DNA from: Verrucomicrobiota bacterium
Lineage (GTDB): Bacteria; Verrucomicrobiota; Verrucomicrobiia; Opitutales; Opitutaceae
Direction: 5' to 3'
Length of the DNA stretch: 33,101 nucleotides
Assembly: GCA_030605125.1 (NCBI GenBank)
Contig: JAUWBD010000034.1
Span: 1-33,101, forward strand
In this document: positions 1-10,396 of the stretch, one piece after another
Layout: each line of letters starts with the position of its first letter
Position numbering within the stretch: position 1 is the first letter of the stretch
The notes under the pieces: generated by a model
Databases searched by the model: none
The model's input: the letters and a program-made list of their open reading frames with translations, nothing else
Told to the model about the DNA's origin: nothing
Translations under genes and position numbers: made by a program

Positions 1-861
1 GCCGTCCTTCACGAGGGCGTCGAGCGCGGCGCGCGCCACCTCACGGCGCACCGGATCAAAGGACGACACGAGCACCATCTGCGGCGACTCGTCGATGAGC
101 AGCGTGACGCCCGTCGCCGCCTCGAAGGCCTTGATGTTGCGTCCCTCGCGACCGATGATGCGGCCCTTCATCTCCTCGTTGGGCAGCGAGACGATGGTCG
201 CGGTGACGTCGTTGTTGGGCCGCGAGGCCATGCGCTGCATCACCGTCACCAAGATGCGTTTCGCCTCGGCCTGGAGGTCTTGCTCGGAGCGCTCGAGAAT
301 CTGCCGGCGCAGGGCGCGCAACTCGTCCTGGCACTCGATCTGCACCTCCTCGCGCAGCGCGCGGCGGATGTCCTCTGCGTCCATTTGCGACACGCCCTCG
401 AGGCGTTTGCGCAGCGATTTCGAGAGCGCGCGGATGGCGTCGCGCGCCTGCCGGATCGCGCTGTCCTCGCGGTTGAGCCGCTCCTCGCGTTGCTGGAGCT
501 GGTGGTCGAGCAAGGCGAGCGACTCCTCGTGCGAGCGGATCTCGCGCAACCGCACGTCCATCTCGATCTCGCGCCGGTCGAGCTCCCGGTTCACGTCCGC
601 GCGTCTAGCGACCAGTTCCTTTTCGAGATGCTGTTTGATCTCCTCGGCGGCGACGAGCGCCTCGCGCTTCGCCACCTCGAGCAGTTCCTGCGCCTGCTCG
701 CGCGCCGCGCGCCGGGTCGCCTGCGTGCCCAGCCACACCGCCGCGAAACCCGCCGCCGCGCCCGTAAGCAGCACCGCCGCCCAAGGCCAATAAGGCACCA
801 GTTCCTCCGTCGCCGTGACTTGTGCGAGAACGTGGAGCGAGGGTGCGAAGCTGGCGGACAT
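1..861 (-). CDS. rny: Ribonuclease Y, N-terminal part (runs off left edge)
   Basis: RNase Y is a membrane-anchored endoribonuclease that starts mRNA decay. The 287 visible codons begin at the ATG at 861 and are still open at base 1. A hydrophobic anchor lies at about residues 21-43 (rich in A, L, V, W). A long charged coiled coil with many E/R/Q residues follows to about residue 205. The start of the KH RNA-binding domain comes next, with the near-diagnostic stretch MKGRIIGREGRNIKAFEAAT at about residues 223-242, then FDPVRREVAR. The HD catalytic domain lies outside the window; family members are about 520 aa, so roughly half is missing. The sequence before the anchor is about 20 residues, a little longer than usual. 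The gene is divergent from the beta-galactosidase gene, with 125 bp between starts. Confidence 0.95.
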   Translation of the reverse strand, partial: MSASFAPSLHVLAQVTATEELVPYWPWAAVLLTGAAAGFAAVWLGTQATRRAAREQAQELLEVAKREALVAAEEIKQHLEKELVARRADVNRELDRREIEMDVRLREIRSHEESLALLDHQLQQREERLNREDSAIRQARDAIRALSKSLRKRLEGVSQMDAEDIRRALREEVQIECQDELRALRRQILERSEQDLQAEAKRILVTVMQRMASRPNNDVTATIVSLPNEEMKGRIIGREGRNIKAFEAATGVTLLIDESPQMVLVSSFDPVRREVARAALDALVKDG

Positions 862-863
862 GA

Positions 864-4313
<3,450 letters not shown>

Positions 4314-4324
4314 GGCGACTTTAC

Positions 4325-4346
4325 GCACTTCCCCCTAGGGAGGTGC
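4325..4346 (+). terminator. Hairpin after beta-galactosidase gene
   Basis: GCACTTCC, a 6-nt loop and GGAGGTGC form an 8-bp stem with one T-G wobble, starting 11 nt after the beta-galactosidase stop codon. No T-run follows directly, so it is a weak terminator candidate or an mRNA 3' end hairpin. Confidence 0.35.
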
Positions 4347-4395
4347 TTGCGGGGAACCGCGGGAACTTTTTGGCGTCCGATCAGGCATCCCCACC

Positions 4396-4605
4396 ATGAG
4401 ACGTTCCGCCTCCCCCCGCCCCTCGTTTCCCTTTCTCGGCCTGGCTCTTATCCTCGCCGTGGTCGCCGCCGTGAGCGGAGCCTTCTTCAAGGCCGAGCTC
4501 ACCGCGGTCTTCTGCGCCGCGCTCGCCCTGATCAGCTTTCACCTCGGCACGCCCGCCCCGACGCCCGCCCGCGTCCACGCCCGCGGCGCGCGAGACGAGC
4601 GCTGA
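4396..4605 (+). CDS. Small membrane protein, unknown function
   Basis: A 69-aa protein. The N terminus is basic (MRRSASPRPS). Two hydrophobic segments follow, at about residues 11-30 (FPFLGLALILAVVAAVSGAF) and 34-50, separated by a short KAE turn. The hydrophilic tail is rich in P, R and A. This pattern suggests a two-helix inner-membrane hairpin, or a signal anchor plus one helix. Third codon positions are almost all G or C, as in the neighbouring real genes, and a strong terminator stands 29 nt after the stop; both support a genuine gene. I do not recognise the family. Nothing in the neighbourhood indicates a role. Confidence 0.6.
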   Translation: MRRSASPRPSFPFLGLALILAVVAAVSGAFFKAELTAVFCAALALISFHLGTPAPTPARVHARGARDER

Positions 4606-4634
4606 TCCGCCCACCTTTGCCATCCGTCCCCCCG

Positions 4635-4670
4635 GCCGCGTCCGCCCCTTTTGGCGGACGCGGCTTTTTT
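4635..4670 (+). terminator. Strong intrinsic terminator
   Basis: Perfect 12-bp stem GCCGCGTCCGCC / GGCGGACGCGGC with a 6-nt loop (CCTTTT), followed by six T. It ends transcription of the small membrane protein gene and separates it from engB. Confidence 0.92.
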
Positions 4671-4690
4671 ACGCTCGGGCCACGGACCGA

Positions 4691-4725
4691 GGCGAAACTG
4701 TCACCAGATTGGTGACAATTTCGCC
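4691..4725. promoter_or_regulatory. 35-bp near-perfect palindrome upstream of engB
   Basis: The two arms are GGCGAAA-C-TGTCACC and GGTGACA-A-TTTCGCC around the 5-nt centre AGATT. Fourteen of fifteen arm positions pair; the only mismatch is C against A. No T-run follows. It lies 20 nt after the terminator and 80 nt before the engB ATG, where an operator or promoter-proximal site would be expected. The TGTCACC-N5-GGTGACA core resembles a dimeric repressor site, but no regulator can be assigned. Confidence 0.5.
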
Positions 4726-4805
4726 CCCCGCATCGTTTCGCGCTGATCCTCCAAATCTGATTTCGCCGTGGCCATCTCCTGCCCCGCCACGCCAACTCCC
4801 TCCCC

Positions 4806-5411
4806 ATGAAGATCCTTTCCGCCGAGTTCGAGACCAGCGCCGCCGGGCTGCGCGATTGCCCCAAGTGGAACCTGCCCGAGTTCGCCTTCATTGGCCGCTC
4901 CAACGTCGGAAAATCCTCCCTCATCAACCTCCTCACCGGCCGTAAATCCCTCGCCCTCGCCTCCTCCGTCCCCGGCAAGACCAAGCTTCTCAACTTCTTC
5001 CGCGTAAATCGCAACTGGTCCCTCGTGGACCTCCCCGGCTACGGCTACGCCAAGGTCGCCACCCAGGACAAACACGAGTTCAACGTCGCCGTCGCCGAAT
5101 ACATCGAGAAACGGCCCAACCTCGACACCGTCTTCCTCCTCATCGACTCGCGCCTCGAACCGCAGCGCATCGACCTCGACTTCCTCGCCTGGCTCGCCGG
5201 CCGCGACGTCGAAACCGCCCTCGTCTTCACCAAGACCGACAAACAGTCGCCCACCAAAACCCGCGCCGCGATCGACACCTTCCTCGCCGCCGCCGCCGAG
5301 TTTCTCCCCGAGCCGGCCCCGCCCGTCTTCGCCTGCTCCGCCACCGCCAAGACCGGCGCCAAGGAGATTCTCGCCCACCTCGCCCGGCGCCTCGCTGAAG
5401 CGCGCGGCTGA
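4806..5411 (+). CDS. engB: Ribosome biogenesis GTPase EngB (YsxC/YihA)
   Basis: A 201-aa GTPase of the TrmE-Era-EngA-EngB family, needed for late assembly of the large ribosomal subunit. All G motifs are visible: G1 GRSNVGKS at residues 30-37, G2 threonine at about Thr59 (PGKT), G3 DLPG at 75-78 in the family signature DLPGYGYAKV, G4 TKTD at about 141-144, and G5 SATAKTG near residue 178. Length matches the family (about 195-210 aa). The start MKILSAEFETSA fits the usual N terminus just before the G domain. The gene begins downstream of a terminator and a large palindrome, so it probably has its own promoter. The peptidase gene follows 65 bp later on the same strand. Confidence 0.95.
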   Translation: MKILSAEFETSAAGLRDCPKWNLPEFAFIGRSNVGKSSLINLLTGRKSLALASSVPGKTKLLNFFRVNRNWSLVDLPGYGYAKVATQDKHEFNVAVAEYIEKRPNLDTVFLLIDSRLEPQRIDLDFLAWLAGRDVETALVFTKTDKQSPTKTRAAIDTFLAAAAEFLPEPAPPVFACSATAKTGAKEILAHLARRLAEARG

Positions 5412-5476
5412 ACGCCCCGCCCGCGTCGGCGCGCTTGCCGAGCGCCGCGAGCACGCTTTGATCGCGCCCCGACGAC

Positions 5477-6271
5477 ATGCCGCCCGGATTGATCCAAGGT
5501 TTCCTGGATTTTCTCGCGCCGGCGGACGCCTCGCCCGCGCCGCCGGTGGCACCGGCCCCCGCCCGCCCCGCCACCTCGCCCGCGCCAGCCTCCGAGGCGC
5601 CCGCCGAGGACGATCTCGTCTTTGAACGCAGCGCCCGCGCCGAGCGCTACCGCCTCACCCTGCGCAAGGACGGCGCCGCCGTCGTCACCATCCCCGCCCG
5701 CGGCACCGAGCGCGAAGCCCGCGCCTTCGTGGAGCAACACCGCGACTGGCTCGAGCGCGCCCGCGCCCGCCAGCGCCTCAAGCCCCGCGCGCCGACCGTG
5801 TGGACGCTCGGCACGCACGTGCTTTGGCGCGGCGAACTCTCCGAGATCCGCAAGGCCGCCGAGGGCGAGCGTCCCAGCGTGTGCGTCGCGGCCGACGTGT
5901 TTCGCGTGCCGCGGCTCGACGGCGACCTGCGCCCCACGCTGGAGGCGCACTTCCTCCGCCGCGCCAAGATCGAGCTGCCCGCGCGCACCTGGGAACTCGC
6001 CGCCGAGACGCGCATGGCCGTCACCGAGGTCTCCGTTCGCAACCAGCGCACGCGCTGGGGCTCCTGCACCACCGGCGGCGTCATCTCGCTCAACTGGCGC
6101 CTCGTGCAGGCGCCCGACCTCGTGCGCGACTACGTGATCTATCACGAGCTCATGCACCTGAAGGAGATGAACCACTCCGACCGCTTCTGGCGCCGCGTGG
6201 AGGAGGTCTGCCCCCGCTGGCGTGAAGCCGAGGCCTGGCTGAAGCGCAACGGCTCCATGCTCGGGCTGTGA
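5477..6271 (+). CDS. YgjP-type zinc metallopeptidase (DUF45/M48-like)
   Basis: A 264-aa predicted metal-dependent hydrolase of the YgjP (DUF45) group, related to WSS1/SprT-like peptidases. The zinc-binding HExxH is HELMH at residues 223-227, with Glu224 as catalytic base. The downstream HSDRFW supplies the third ligand region. The family stretch QRTRWGSCTTGG comes before it. Residues about 17-45 are a low-complexity A/P linker. The N-terminal MPPGLIQGFLDFLAP resembles a short helix and is unusual, so a later start near residue 45 is possible. No signal peptide. Biological substrates of this family are poorly defined; in E. coli ygjP is linked to protein or DNA-protein crosslink processing only by analogy. 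Confidence 0.88.
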   Translation: MPPGLIQGFLDFLAPADASPAPPVAPAPARPATSPAPASEAPAEDDLVFERSARAERYRLTLRKDGAAVVTIPARGTEREARAFVEQHRDWLERARARQRLKPRAPTVWTLGTHVLWRGELSEIRKAAEGERPSVCVAADVFRVPRLDGDLRPTLEAHFLRRAKIELPARTWELAAETRMAVTEVSVRNQRTRWGSCTTGGVISLNWRLVQAPDLVRDYVIYHELMHLKEMNHSDRFWRRVEEVCPRWREAEAWLKRNGSMLGL

Positions 6272-6280
6272 TAAGCAATC

Positions 6281-6301
6281 GTCCGATCCATTCGGACTTT
6301 T
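6281..6301 (+). terminator. Weak intrinsic terminator
   Basis: GTCCGA, loop TCCAT, TCGGAC and four T, starting 9 nt after the peptidase stop codon. The stem is only 6 bp, so termination strength is uncertain. Confidence 0.5.
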
Positions 6302-6302
6302 C

Positions 6303-6397
6303 AACGCGAAGGCCGCCAAGGTCCGCGAAGGACACCAAGTTCAGAATCAGGACTTCGCGATCTTCAGCCCGTTCTTCGCGTCTTCGCGCTAAAATCC
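6303..6397. repeat. Inverted CGCGAAG-rich intergenic repeat
   Basis: On the left, CGCGAAG, GCCAAGG, CGCGAAGG and ACCAAG recur about every 9-10 nt. On the right, the same units appear on the other strand (CTTCGCG, TTCTTCGCG, TCTTCGCG). The two arms could pair into an imperfect long hairpin. It fills most of the gap between the converging peptidase and YkgJ genes and encodes nothing obvious. It resembles dispersed intergenic repeats common in this phylum (recalled, not searched). Confidence 0.55.
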
Positions 6398-6438
6398 CGG
6401 GAAGCATTGGTTAACTCGGTGATCGCCGCCGCGGGCGG

Positions 6439-6768
6439 TCAACCCGCCGCGCGCCCGCCCTTCAACTCGCGCTCCGCCTCGCACTCGGGCGAGCCGCGCC
6501 CCAGATCGCGGCACACCCGCGGCCGCTTTTCATAGATCGTGCACCACCACTCGCGCGCGCCGTCTTCCGCCCGCCGCTCGGCCAGCGCCGCGCAACGCCC
6601 CTCCGCCATCCGCAGGTAGGCGCGGTTGCCCATGAAATGCGCCACGCGCTCCGCGTCGTCGCCGAGGCGCGACCAATCGTCGCCCTCCACCCGCACGTAG
6701 GTTTCCAGCCGCGAAAAACAACAGACTCCGCAGCGCAAACAGGCGACGGAGTCTTCGGCGGCGCTCAC
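6439..6768 (-). CDS. YkgJ-family cysteine cluster protein
   Basis: A 109-aa protein of the YkgJ/CxxCxxCC zinc- or iron-chelating family (UPF0153 type), function unknown. The cluster CLRCGVCC sits at about residues 10-17. Further cysteines occur in WWCTIYEKRP-VC and GSPEC near the C terminus, the usual spacing for eight-cysteine members. I chose the GTG at 6768 because it puts the cluster close to the N terminus as in relatives and gives 109 aa, the length of E. coli YkgJ. The ATG at 6873 would add 35 residues with no family match. The GTG overlaps a preceding TGA in another frame (GTGA), the classic sign of translational coupling to a gene now reduced to a stump. Confidence 0.85.
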   Translation of the reverse strand: MSAAEDSVACLRCGVCCFSRLETYVRVEGDDWSRLGDDAERVAHFMGNRAYLRMAEGRCAALAERRAEDGAREWWCTIYEKRPRVCRDLGRGSPECEAERELKGGRAAG

Positions 6769-6848
6769 GTGCGAAAAGCGGCGCGCTGCAGAAGCGGCTC
6801 GATCGACTTCTCGTAGATCCCCAACAGCAGTTCGGCGCAATAATGCAT
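6765..6848 (-). pseudogene. Possible 3' stump of a lost gene before ykgJ
   Basis: Read from 6848, 27 codons encode MHYCAELLLGIYEKSIEPLL plus QRAAFRT and end in a TGA that overlaps the GTG start of the YkgJ gene by four bases. The frame continues upstream without a start for about 20 more codons (ending SAFAP) to a stop. The amphipathic, non-repetitive sequence and the GTGA overlap look like the end of a former operon partner. It could also be a chance open frame or a short upstream coding leader. The parent family is not recognised. Confidence 0.3.
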
Positions 6849-6944
6849 GGGAGCGAAGGCGCTCAATCGGCACCCTGAACTGCTCCGCCCGGCTTTACGA
6901 TCACAGAGATTACGGCTGGTTCAGGAGCAACGGGGCCCCAACAG

Positions 6945-6974
6945 GCGCGATGAGGCTCCCGCCCCATCGGGCTT
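6945..6974 (+). repeat. REP hairpin, degenerate copy (with partial copy before it)
   Basis: GATGAGGC-TCCC-GCCCCATC makes an 8-bp stem with one mismatch and the same TCCC loop as the other REP copies. It ends 2 nt from the stop codon of the minus-strand prepilin gene. A further broken copy (GGAGCAACGGGGC) lies at about 6922-6934. This is the leftmost REP in the window and marks the left border of the accessory region. Confidence 0.7.
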
Positions 6975-6976
6975 GC

Positions 6977-7636
6977 TCACCAGCTCAAGGACGCCGCGCG
7001 CGCCGCGTCGATCGCCTCCACGTGGCCGTCGAAAAACACCACGTTGGCCTTGGTGCCGCCGCCGTGCCGATACTCGACGGTGCTGGCGGTGACATAGTCG
7101 CTGCCGTTGAGGTTTCCATCCGGATTGTAAACCCGTTTGTCGGCCACGAAGGGGCGCTTTGGATCGCCGCGCACCAAAAAAGTGCGCCCGCGGCCCGCCG
7201 TGCCATTGACCGTATCCACCACGCCATACGCGTGCACCGTGCTCGCGTCGTGCTGCGTGCGGATCTCCGCGCTCGGGCAACTGAAAACCGAGCGTCGGTC
7301 CGCTCGCTGCCCGTGCAGGGCCGCGAGGTAGGGCCGCAGCCGCGCCTCGAAGCGCGGGTAGTTGCCGTTCGCGTTCCGCGTCCCGATCGCCAGCTCCTCG
7401 CCGGCCGGGATTATACGCCGGTTGTCGTTGCCCCACAGCATCGCCGCCTGGTGGATCTGGCGCAGGTTCGCGGTGCAACGCGCCGACTTCGCCGATTCCC
7501 GCACCCGGCCGACCACTCCGATGGCCAACGCCGCCAGCACGCCGATGATGGCGATGACGGTCAGCAACTCGATCAGCGAAAAACCGGCGGAAACGCGGGC
7601 GCGCACGGCCGGACGAACCAGGGAGTGGAGCGGCAT
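6977..7636 (-). CDS. Prepilin-like protein (type IV/type II pseudopilin)
   Basis: A 219-aa secreted pseudopilin-like protein. A basic leader (MPLHSLVRPAVRARVSAG) ends at Gly18. The N-methylation motif FSLIELLTVIAIIGVLAALA follows, with cleavage expected between Gly18 and Phe19 and the conserved Glu at +5 (Glu23). The C terminus has YRHGGGTK-ANVVFFDGHVEAI, a variant of the H-X9-DG signature in which the gap between H and DG is 11 residues. Such proteins are very numerous in Verrucomicrobia, Lentisphaerae and Planctomycetes; their individual roles are unknown. A copy of the CGCAACAATGTGCGC box lies 63 nt upstream of the start. It is divergent from the beta-helix gene, which has its own box in the same intergenic space. 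Confidence 0.88.
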   Translation of the reverse strand: MPLHSLVRPAVRARVSAGFSLIELLTVIAIIGVLAALAIGVVGRVRESAKSARCTANLRQIHQAAMLWGNDNRRIIPAGEELAIGTRNANGNYPRFEARLRPYLAALHGQRADRRSVFSCPSAEIRTQHDASTVHAYGVVDTVNGTAGRGRTFLVRGDPKRPFVADKRVYNPDGNLNGSDYVTASTVEYRHGGGTKANVVFFDGHVEAIDAARAASLSW

Positions 7637-7699
7637 ACGGGGGCGGGGTTAACACCCGCACCTTGCCCCAGCTCGCCCCCTCTCTCCACGCCGCGTCCA

Positions 7700-7714
7700 T
7701 GCACATTGTTGCGC
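7700..7714 (-). promoter_or_regulatory. CGCAACAATGTGCGC box, prepilin gene
   Basis: On the minus strand it reads GCGCAACAATGTGCA, ending 63 nt before the prepilin start at 7636. It is one arm of a divergent pair with the box at 7726. Confidence 0.7.
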
Positions 7715-7725
7715 AACCGCACTCC

Positions 7726-7740
7726 CGCAACAATGTGCGC
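7726..7740 (+). promoter_or_regulatory. CGCAACAATGTGCGC box, beta-helix gene
   Basis: Exact consensus copy, 49 nt before the ATG at 7790. Together with the box at 7700 it forms a 41-bp inverted repeat between two divergent genes, each gene having the box in its own orientation. Confidence 0.75.
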
Positions 7741-7789
7741 GCCGCCTCCGTTTGCGCCCGCAGCCCGGCCTGCCTGACTCGCGCCACCC

Positions 7790-10384
7790 ATGAGACTACC
7801 CCGTTTCGCGACCGCCGTGCACCGCTTGTTGCTTACCTGCGTCCTCGGCGCCTCCTCCCTGTCGGCCGCCGTGCCCGGCGAACGTCCTTTCCACGCCCCC
7901 ATTACCCGCGAGTCGGTGGACTACACGCCGATGCCGCAGACTTGGAGCGAGCCCCGCCGCCTCGGCCTGCCCAGCACGGAGCAACTCGCCACCGTCGAGA
8001 TCCGCGACCGCACCTTTCACATCAAACGCGTCTCCCCCCGCGCCAAGCTCGACGCCGCCACCCGCGCCGCCGCCGCCGCCACGCCCGGCGGCCTCGCCGT
8101 GCAAGATCAGGACGACGAGGCCCTCTTTTTCTTGGGCAGCGGGGGCGGCGGCCGTTTCTCCGGCGAGCGCCTCGTCGTGGAAAACTGCACCTTCGTCATC
8201 GACTTTGAACAGGGCGATTTCGAGGCCTGGGATCCACGCCGCTCCGCCATCTTCGTCGAGGGCTACAAGGAGGTCGTGATCCGCAATTCGGTTTTCCTCT
8301 CCAAGGCCACGCCCTTCGACCCCATGCGCAAGGTGATCGCCTCCGTCACCGCCTACGACTGCCTGCGCGTCGAGGTCGAGGACTGCTACTTCGAGGGGCG
8401 CACCATCGGCTGGCGCGGCCACCTCAATATTTTCTGCTGCGGCCCCACCAGCATCCGCAACGTCGAGGTCAACGGTCTTGATCGCGCCGCCGGCGGCATC
8501 TGGGTCGCCACCGGCGTCGGCGAGGGCAAGATCGGTTGGGTCCACCAGGACGCGCCGGAGAAGATGATCTACCCCGCCGGCCCGCTGCTCATCGAGAACT
8601 GCTGGGTGCGCGATCAAAAGGGCAGCGAGAACTCCGACGGCATCTATGTGCAGAGCATCCAGCCCTACCTCATCCGAAACACGAAGGTCGAAAACTGGGG
8701 GCCGGACGATTCGCTGATCGACGTCGGCTTCCGCGACACCGCCGGCAAGACCCACGGCCGCAAACCCCTCGCCAACCACGGCGGTCTCGGCCTCATCGAG
8801 CACTGCGAGTTCGCCAAGGGCTACATCAAGGACTCCGTCGGCATCGCCGGCGGTCTCGTCTTCCGCCACAACCTGCTGCGCGACGGCGCCTGGTTCTTCC
8901 CCTACGTTTTCGACGGCGGCTCGTGGTTCGTCGTGAGCAACGAGTTCCGCGACCAGACCGGCGTGATCGTCTCCGGCCGCAACAACCAGCTCTCCGGCTG
9001 GACACCCAAGGAGGGCATGTTCGCCAACGGCTCGCAGATGGTGCTCTTCAACAACCTCATTCGCGGTAAACCCGGCGTCGCTCCGCGCGCGCTCTTCGTC
9101 GCCGGCGCCGCCCCCGGCCCGCTCAAGGAGGTCATCCGCTCCGACTACAACGCCTACGCGTTCGACACGCCGCCCGCTGTTTGGGGCCTCGAGCCGAAGG
9201 ACGAGACGAAATACGCCACGCTTGAGGACTGGCGCGCCGCCACCGGCAACGACCGCCACAGCGTCTTCGGCCCCACCGCCGACGTCGGCGCCTTCGCCAA
9301 AGTCCCGTCCGACACCCTCACGCTCCCCGGCGGCATCCCCATGCGCTTCGGCCCCTTCAAGGCCGGCCTCACCGGCCCCGTCGGCGTGCAACACGGCCCC
9401 ACCCGCGAACGCGCCGCGCGCGCCAGCAAGGCCCTCGCCGCCGACTACGCCCGCCAACACTTCGAGCTCGAGGTCGAGAAAATGACGCTCAGCGGCTCGG
9501 CCCCCGCCCCCCGCGTGGAGAACCGCAGCTGGGCCTCCGGCGGCGCCTACCTCTCCGGCGCTGTGCCCGCCGGCTCTTCGGTCGAGCTCACCGCCGCCTT
9601 TCCCCACGCCGGCCGTTTTCTCGTCTCCACCATCACGCCCGGCTCCCGCCGCGGCGGCGTCTTTCGCCTGCACGTCAACGGCCGCCCGCTCGGCGACCCC
9701 TTCACGCTCGACCGCAAGCGCAGCATCGCCCACGGCGTCGCCGAGTTCGCCGCCGCGCCGCAACGCTTCACCTACGAGGCCGTCGGCCCCGGCCCCGGCG
9801 GCGGCAACGAGCTGATCGTGGACGCCCTTGGCTTTCGCGCCGCCGAGCCCTACGAGCGCGAGCTCACCCGCCGCGCCCGCGCCGACGCCGATCGCAACGC
9901 CGCCAAGGCCCGCCGCGCCGAGATCGCGGCGCGCAAGATCCGCCTCGCCGTCGGCGACCTGCCGCTCGCCGCCCCCGCCCCCGGCTCCTACACCGCCGCC
10001 GAGGTGAAAGGCAGCACCTATCGCCTTCTCGTCCCCCGCTCCTCGCCCGCGCGTATCGCCTGGCGCGTGCCCGCCCCCGCCGGCGGCGGACGCTTCGCCG
10101 TCAGCGCGGTGTTTTTCCAACAGCAGGACTCCGCCCGCGTGCGCCTCCTGGCCGACGGCAAGCCGGTCGGCGAACCCGTCGCCGTCCGCGCCGAAACCCG
10201 CCTCGGCGAGATCGATCTCCCCGCCGGCGACCACGTGCTCGGCCTCGAGTTCAGCGACTTCTCCGCCGGCGCGAAACTCCGCCTGCAACGCCTCGACTTC
10301 CTCCCCGTCGAGGCGGCCTCCGCGCCCTCCGCTCCCGCCGACGCCGAGCCGGACCAAGCGCCCGACGGCGAGCCCGCTGCCTGA
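7790..10384 (+). CDS. Secreted right-handed beta-helix protein
   Basis: An 864-aa exported protein. A signal peptide spans residues 1 to about 26 (MRLPRFATAVHRLLL... ending SLSA). Residues about 120-430 show repeated short strands with N/V/I ladders (VVENCTFVID, VVIRNSVFL, RVEVEDCYFEG, LIENCWVRD, YLIRNTKVENW, VFRHNLLRDG, VLFNNLIRG), the pattern of a right-handed parallel beta-helix as in pectate lyases and related polysaccharide enzymes. Residues about 550-690 and 720-850 look like two beta-sandwich carbohydrate-binding modules (SVELTAAFPHAGRF; RIAWRVPAPAGGGRF). No lyase catalytic set could be assigned, so it may be an enzyme or a binding protein. The toroid gene begins 12 nt after its stop codon, so the two are surely co-transcribed. 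A 15-bp box lies 49 nt upstream. Confidence 0.82.
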   Translation: MRLPRFATAVHRLLLTCVLGASSLSAAVPGERPFHAPITRESVDYTPMPQTWSEPRRLGLPSTEQLATVEIRDRTFHIKRVSPRAKLDAATRAAAAATPGGLAVQDQDDEALFFLGSGGGGRFSGERLVVENCTFVIDFEQGDFEAWDPRRSAIFVEGYKEVVIRNSVFLSKATPFDPMRKVIASVTAYDCLRVEVEDCYFEGRTIGWRGHLNIFCCGPTSIRNVEVNGLDRAAGGIWVATGVGEGKIGWVHQDAPEKMIYPAGPLLIENCWVRDQKGSENSDGIYVQSIQPYLIRNTKVENWGPDDSLIDVGFRDTAGKTHGRKPLANHGGLGLIEHCEFAKGYIKDSVGIAGGLVFRHNLLRDGAWFFPYVFDGGSWFVVSNEFRDQTGVIVSGRNNQLSGWTPKEGMFANGSQMVLFNNLIRGKPGVAPRALFVAGAAPGPLKEVIRSDYNAYAFDTPPAVWGLEPKDETKYATLEDWRAATGNDRHSVFGPTADVGAFAKVPSDTLTLPGGIPMRFGPFKAGLTGPVGVQHGPTRERAARASKALAADYARQHFELEVEKMTLSGSAPAPRVENRSWASGGAYLSGAVPAGSSVELTAAFPHAGRFLVSTITPGSRRGGVFRLHVNGRPLGDPFTLDRKRSIAHGVAEFAAAPQRFTYEAVGPGPGGGNELIVDALGFRAAEPYERELTRRARADADRNAAKARRAEIAARKIRLAVGDLPLAAPAPGSYTAAEVKGSTYRLLVPRSSPARIAWRVPAPAGGGRFAVSAVFFQQQDSARVRLLADGKPVGEPVAVRAETRLGEIDLPAGDHVLGLEFSDFSAGAKLRLQRLDFLPVEAASAPSAPADAEPDQAPDGEPAA

Positions 10385-10396
10385 TCTTCCGCCACC

